This document shows positions 61,576 to 64,000 of a stretch of DNA of 64,000 bases, one piece after another (position 1 is the stretch's first letter; every line of letters starts with the position of its first letter). Source of the stretch: JAHRAW01 sp028066695 (GTDB lineage Bacteria; Pseudomonadota; Gammaproteobacteria; Arenicellales; Poriferihabitantaceae); assembly GCA_963457535.1 (NCBI GenBank), contig OY734803.1, positions 248,001 to 312,000 of the forward strand. The letters are read 5' to 3'. A program made the position numbers and the translations under genes. Below the pieces are notes generated by a model that ran no database searches, had not been told where the DNA came from, and saw only the letters and a program-made list of their open reading frames with translations.

Positions 61576-63624
61576 ATGGCGCAACTGAATAACTGGCGCA
61601 TCAAAAGTGAAAGCGGGTGGTGCCGGCTGACGCTGGATGTGCCGCGCGCCTCGCAGAATGTTTTGTCGGCGGAGGTCATCGCCGAACTGGACATCGCGCT
61701 GGAACAGATTGAGCGAGACGCGCCGAATGCGGTGCTGCTGTGTTCGGGGAAGGAGCGCGGGTTTGTCGCGGGGGCGGATGTGAGCGAGTTCGCGAAGATT
61801 GAAAGCGGCGCGCAGGCGGCCGAGGCGCTGGCGGGCGCGCACCGGGTTTTTGCGCGATTGGAGGCGCTGCCGATGCCGAGCGTTGCGCTGATTAATGGAC
61901 ATTGCCTCGGCGGCGGATTGGAGTTGGCGCTGGCATGCGATTTTCGCGTCTCCGCCGACAGCGAGTCGGCGCGGATTGGGCTGCCGGAAGTGCTGCTGGG
62001 GATTCATCCCGGGTTTGGCGGGAGTGTGCGGCTGATAGAGACGATTGGCGCGCCGGCCGCGCTGCAGTTGATGCTGAGCGGGCGCGGACTTGCGCCGAAA
62101 AGCGCGCGGCGGCTCGGGGTGGTGGATTACGCGGTGCCGGCGCGGCAATTGGAAAGCGCGGCGCGGTATGCGGTTTCTCGGCCGCATTTGCCGGATGGAA
62201 AACTGAAAGGTTTGTGGAAAACGGTGATGGCGAGTTTGCCGGCGCGGGCGTTGATGTGCGCGTTCATTAAGCGGCAACTGCGCGCGCGCATTCGGCGCGA
62301 GCATTATCCCGCGCCGTATCAGTTGCTGGAACTGTGGCGGCGGCACGGCAATGACCGTGAAGCGATGTTCGCGGCCGAGCGCGAGTCGGTCGCGCAACTG
62401 ATCACCAGCGCCGCGTCGCGCAACTTGGTCAAGTTGTTTTTTCTGCGGGAGAAGTTGAAAAAAATTCCCAAGGAGACCGGAAAGGAGAGCGCGCATTTTT
62501 CACATATCCATGTCATCGGCGCCGGTGTGATGGGCGGCGACATCGCGGCGTGGTGCGTGTTGCGCGGATTGCGCGCGACTTTGCACGATTCCAATCCGGC
62601 CGCGCTGGCAAACGCGATGAAGCGCGCGCACAATTTGTTTCGCCGGAGATTGAAATCGCCGCAATTGGTGCAGCGCGCGCTGGACCGGTTTCAGCCGGAT
62701 CCGGCCGGAGACGGCGCGCGCCGCGCCGATGTGATTTTGGAAGCGATTGTGGAAGACCGTGCGGCGAAAGCGGCGGTGTTCGCCGAAGTCCAAAAAGTCG
62801 CGCGCAGCGGCGCGTTGCTGGCGACCAACACTTCGGGCATTCCGCTGGAAGAACTCGCGTCGGGACTGCGCGCGCCGGGACAATTGGTCGGCCTGCATTT
62901 TTTCAACCCGGTCGCGCGCATGCAGTTGATTGAAGTGGTGCGCGGCGAGCAGAGCAGCGCCGACTCGCTCGCCGCGGCCGCGGCGTTTGCGGCGCGCATC
63001 GGGCGGCTGCCGCTCGCGGTGAAAAGCCGGCCGGGGTTTTTGGTGAACCGAATTTTGATGCCGTATTTGCTGGAGGCGGTGCAGTTGCTGGAGGAAGGCG
63101 TGCGCGGCGAAATCGTGGACCGCGCCGCCGAGCAATTCGGCATGGCGATGGGGCCGGTGGAACTCGCCGACAATGTCGGGCTGGATGTGTGCATGCATGT
63201 CGCGCGCAACCTGACCAAGACTTACGGCGGCGAGGCGCCGGCGATGCTGGCGCAAAAAGTGGAAGGCGGAAACCTCGGCAAAAAAACCGGCGAAGGCTTT
63301 TACCGCTGGACGCGCGGCAAAGCGCAAAAGGAAAAAGCGGACAGCGACGCGCGCACGCTGGCGGCGATAGAGGAGCGGCTGATTTTTCGCATGCTCAACG
63401 AGTCGGTCGCGTGTCTTAATGAGGGCATCGTGGACGGCGCGGATTCGCTGGACGCGGGCATGGTTTTCGGCGCGGGTTTCGCGCCGTTTCGGGGGGGGCC
63501 GGTCGCTTACATCATTGAGCAGGGGCAGGAAGCGGCGTTGCGGAAGTTTGACGGGCTGCAGGAGCGGTATGGCGAGCGGTTCGCGCCTTGTGCGGGGTGG
63601 AAGGAAGTGCGGTTGGGGGAGTGA
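61576..63624 (+). CDS. fadJ: Multifunctional enoyl-CoA hydratase/3-hydroxyacyl-CoA dehydrogenase
   Basis: Hydrates enoyl-CoA and oxidises the 3-hydroxyacyl-CoA product. N-terminal crotonase domain (GFVAGADVSEFAKIES, GHCLGGGLELALACDFRVSA, GLPEVLLGIHPGFGGSVRLIE), then an NAD-binding dehydrogenase domain (HVIGAGVMGGDIAAWCVLRG, FFNPVARMQLIEVVRG, GFLVNRILMPYLLEAV). 682 residues, complete. It forms the expected operon with the thiolase. FadJ versus FadB is uncertain. Confidence 0.9.
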   Translation: MAQLNNWRIKSESGWCRLTLDVPRASQNVLSAEVIAELDIALEQIERDAPNAVLLCSGKERGFVAGADVSEFAKIESGAQAAEALAGAHRVFARLEALPMPSVALINGHCLGGGLELALACDFRVSADSESARIGLPEVLLGIHPGFGGSVRLIETIGAPAALQLMLSGRGLAPKSARRLGVVDYAVPARQLESAARYAVSRPHLPDGKLKGLWKTVMASLPARALMCAFIKRQLRARIRREHYPAPYQLLELWRRHGNDREAMFAAERESVAQLITSAASRNLVKLFFLREKLKKIPKETGKESAHFSHIHVIGAGVMGGDIAAWCVLRGLRATLHDSNPAALANAMKRAHNLFRRRLKSPQLVQRALDRFQPDPAGDGARRADVILEAIVEDRAAKAAVFAEVQKVARSGALLATNTSGIPLEELASGLRAPGQLVGLHFFNPVARMQLIEVVRGEQSSADSLAAAAAFAARIGRLPLAVKSRPGFLVNRILMPYLLEAVQLLEEGVRGEIVDRAAEQFGMAMGPVELADNVGLDVCMHVARNLTKTYGGEAPAMLAQKVEGGNLGKKTGEGFYRWTRGKAQKEKADSDARTLAAIEERLIFRMLNESVACLNEGIVDGADSLDAGMVFGAGFAPFRGGPVAYIIEQGQEAALRKFDGLQERYGERFAPCAGWKEVRLGE

Positions 63625-63634
63625 CGAGGAAGAG

Positions 63635-64000
63635 TTAATCTTCCTCGTCGTTTTCGCCGTCATCTTCCGGTACAGAGCCATCCGGCTTTAATTCCCTGCA
63701 TCGCTTTTGAAAGGCGGCATGAAATTTTTCCAGATTGTCGTGATGCCATTTGTGCAATTCGCCCCAATTGTTTTTGTCGCGGAACTTGCAGCCCTCCCAG
63801 AGGACGCGGATCATCCACACCGATTGCTCGGCATCATTAAACTCCCGCCATTCCAGTTTTGCGCCAATCTCTTTTTCGATGCTGTCTTTCTGCTCGTGCA
63901 ATTGGTGCCAACGGGCCGTTTTTCCTTCCGCCGAGCCGCGAAATGCCAAGCGCACAACAAGCCAGTCTTTTTTGACATGCACCGCCGCCCGCAGAAGAAA
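63635..64000 (-). CDS. DUF4268-like protein, cut by the right edge
   Basis: The visible part is the C-terminal ~121 residues, ending in an acidic tail (PEDDGENDEED). The helical segment LHEQKDSIEKEIGAKLEWREF resembles the DUF4268 domain found at the ends of predicted restriction or defence proteins. The reading frame is open to base 64,000, so the start at a GTG (63,982) is probably not the true one and the protein should continue beyond the window. Function unknown. Confidence 0.55.
   Translation of the reverse strand, partial: FLLRAAVHVKKDWLVVRLAFRGSAEGKTARWHQLHEQKDSIEKEIGAKLEWREFNDAEQSVWMIRVLWEGCKFRDKNNWGELHKWHHDNLEKFHAAFQKRCRELKPDGSVPEDDGENDEED

Noticed and set aside
1..64000. CRISPR arrays, rRNA genes or insertion sequences
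   Set aside because: No spaced identical repeats, no rRNA sequence, and no transposase frame was found.

Overview
The window is a 64 kb stretch of a GC-rich, gene-dense bacterial chromosome. Most genes abut or overlap by a few bases, and no stretch longer than about 300 bases lacks a gene. The content points to a gammaproteobacterium: a ZipA homologue downstream of smc and next to ligA, AvtA, Prc, hflK-hflC, DjlA, fused PntA, MsrAB and an adenylylation-type GlnA. aprB and aprA (dissimilatory APS reductase) together with an otherwise aerobic gene set suggest a sulfur oxidiser rather than a sulfate reducer. That last step is inference, because no dsr, sox or qmo gene is visible.

Layout. 0-7 kb: guaB (-), then a cyclic-nucleotide-binding protein next to a large ABC-exporter-like protein whose nucleotide-binding domain has lost its catalytic residues, then the periplasmic protease prc. 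7-17 kb: avtA, a 2-phosphoglycerate-kinase-like protein followed by an archaeal-type phosphoglycerate-mutase-like protein, recJ, homoserine dehydrogenase, a Mth938-type protein, pdxJ and a membrane-anchored MsrAB fusion. 16-25 kb: an rnr, membrane protein, rlmB cluster (-), where rnr carries a one-base frameshift, then pntAB and a secreted six-cysteine protein. 25-38 kb: hisG, a LysM lipoprotein, gabD, purA, hflKC, glnA, a SnoaL-like/SulP pair and ligA. 38-47 kb: zipA and smc, a solitary DNA methyltransferase, then aprB, an intradiol-dioxygenase-like gene and aprA in one run, and lgt. 47-49 kb: a thioredoxin-domain (YyaL/SSP411-type) protein.

49.3-58.5 kb is an accessory defence and toxin-antitoxin island. 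In order it holds a HicB-HicA-HicB fusion, a HicA, a duplicated HicB with a duplicated promoter, an Abi-like protein, a zeta-toxin-like P-loop protein with a small partner, a five-helix membrane protein, a one-polypeptide MmeI-like restriction-modification enzyme, and an adenine methyltransferase overlapping a candidate restriction enzyme. Parts of it (about 51-54 kb) are visibly richer in A+T than the flanks. 58.5-64 kb returns to core genes: trmB, djlA, tRNA-Gly(CCC), and a thiolase followed by a multifunctional beta-oxidation protein. A DUF4268-like gene is cut by the right edge.

Two habits recur. Several genes have a recognisable -10 box, often of the extended TGn type. Several of these boxes lie only 6-9 bases before the start codon, which predicts leaderless mRNAs (guaB, hisG, the 56,887 methyltransferase, the zeta-like gene). 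Others, such as aprA and aprB, have clear Shine-Dalgarno sequences instead.
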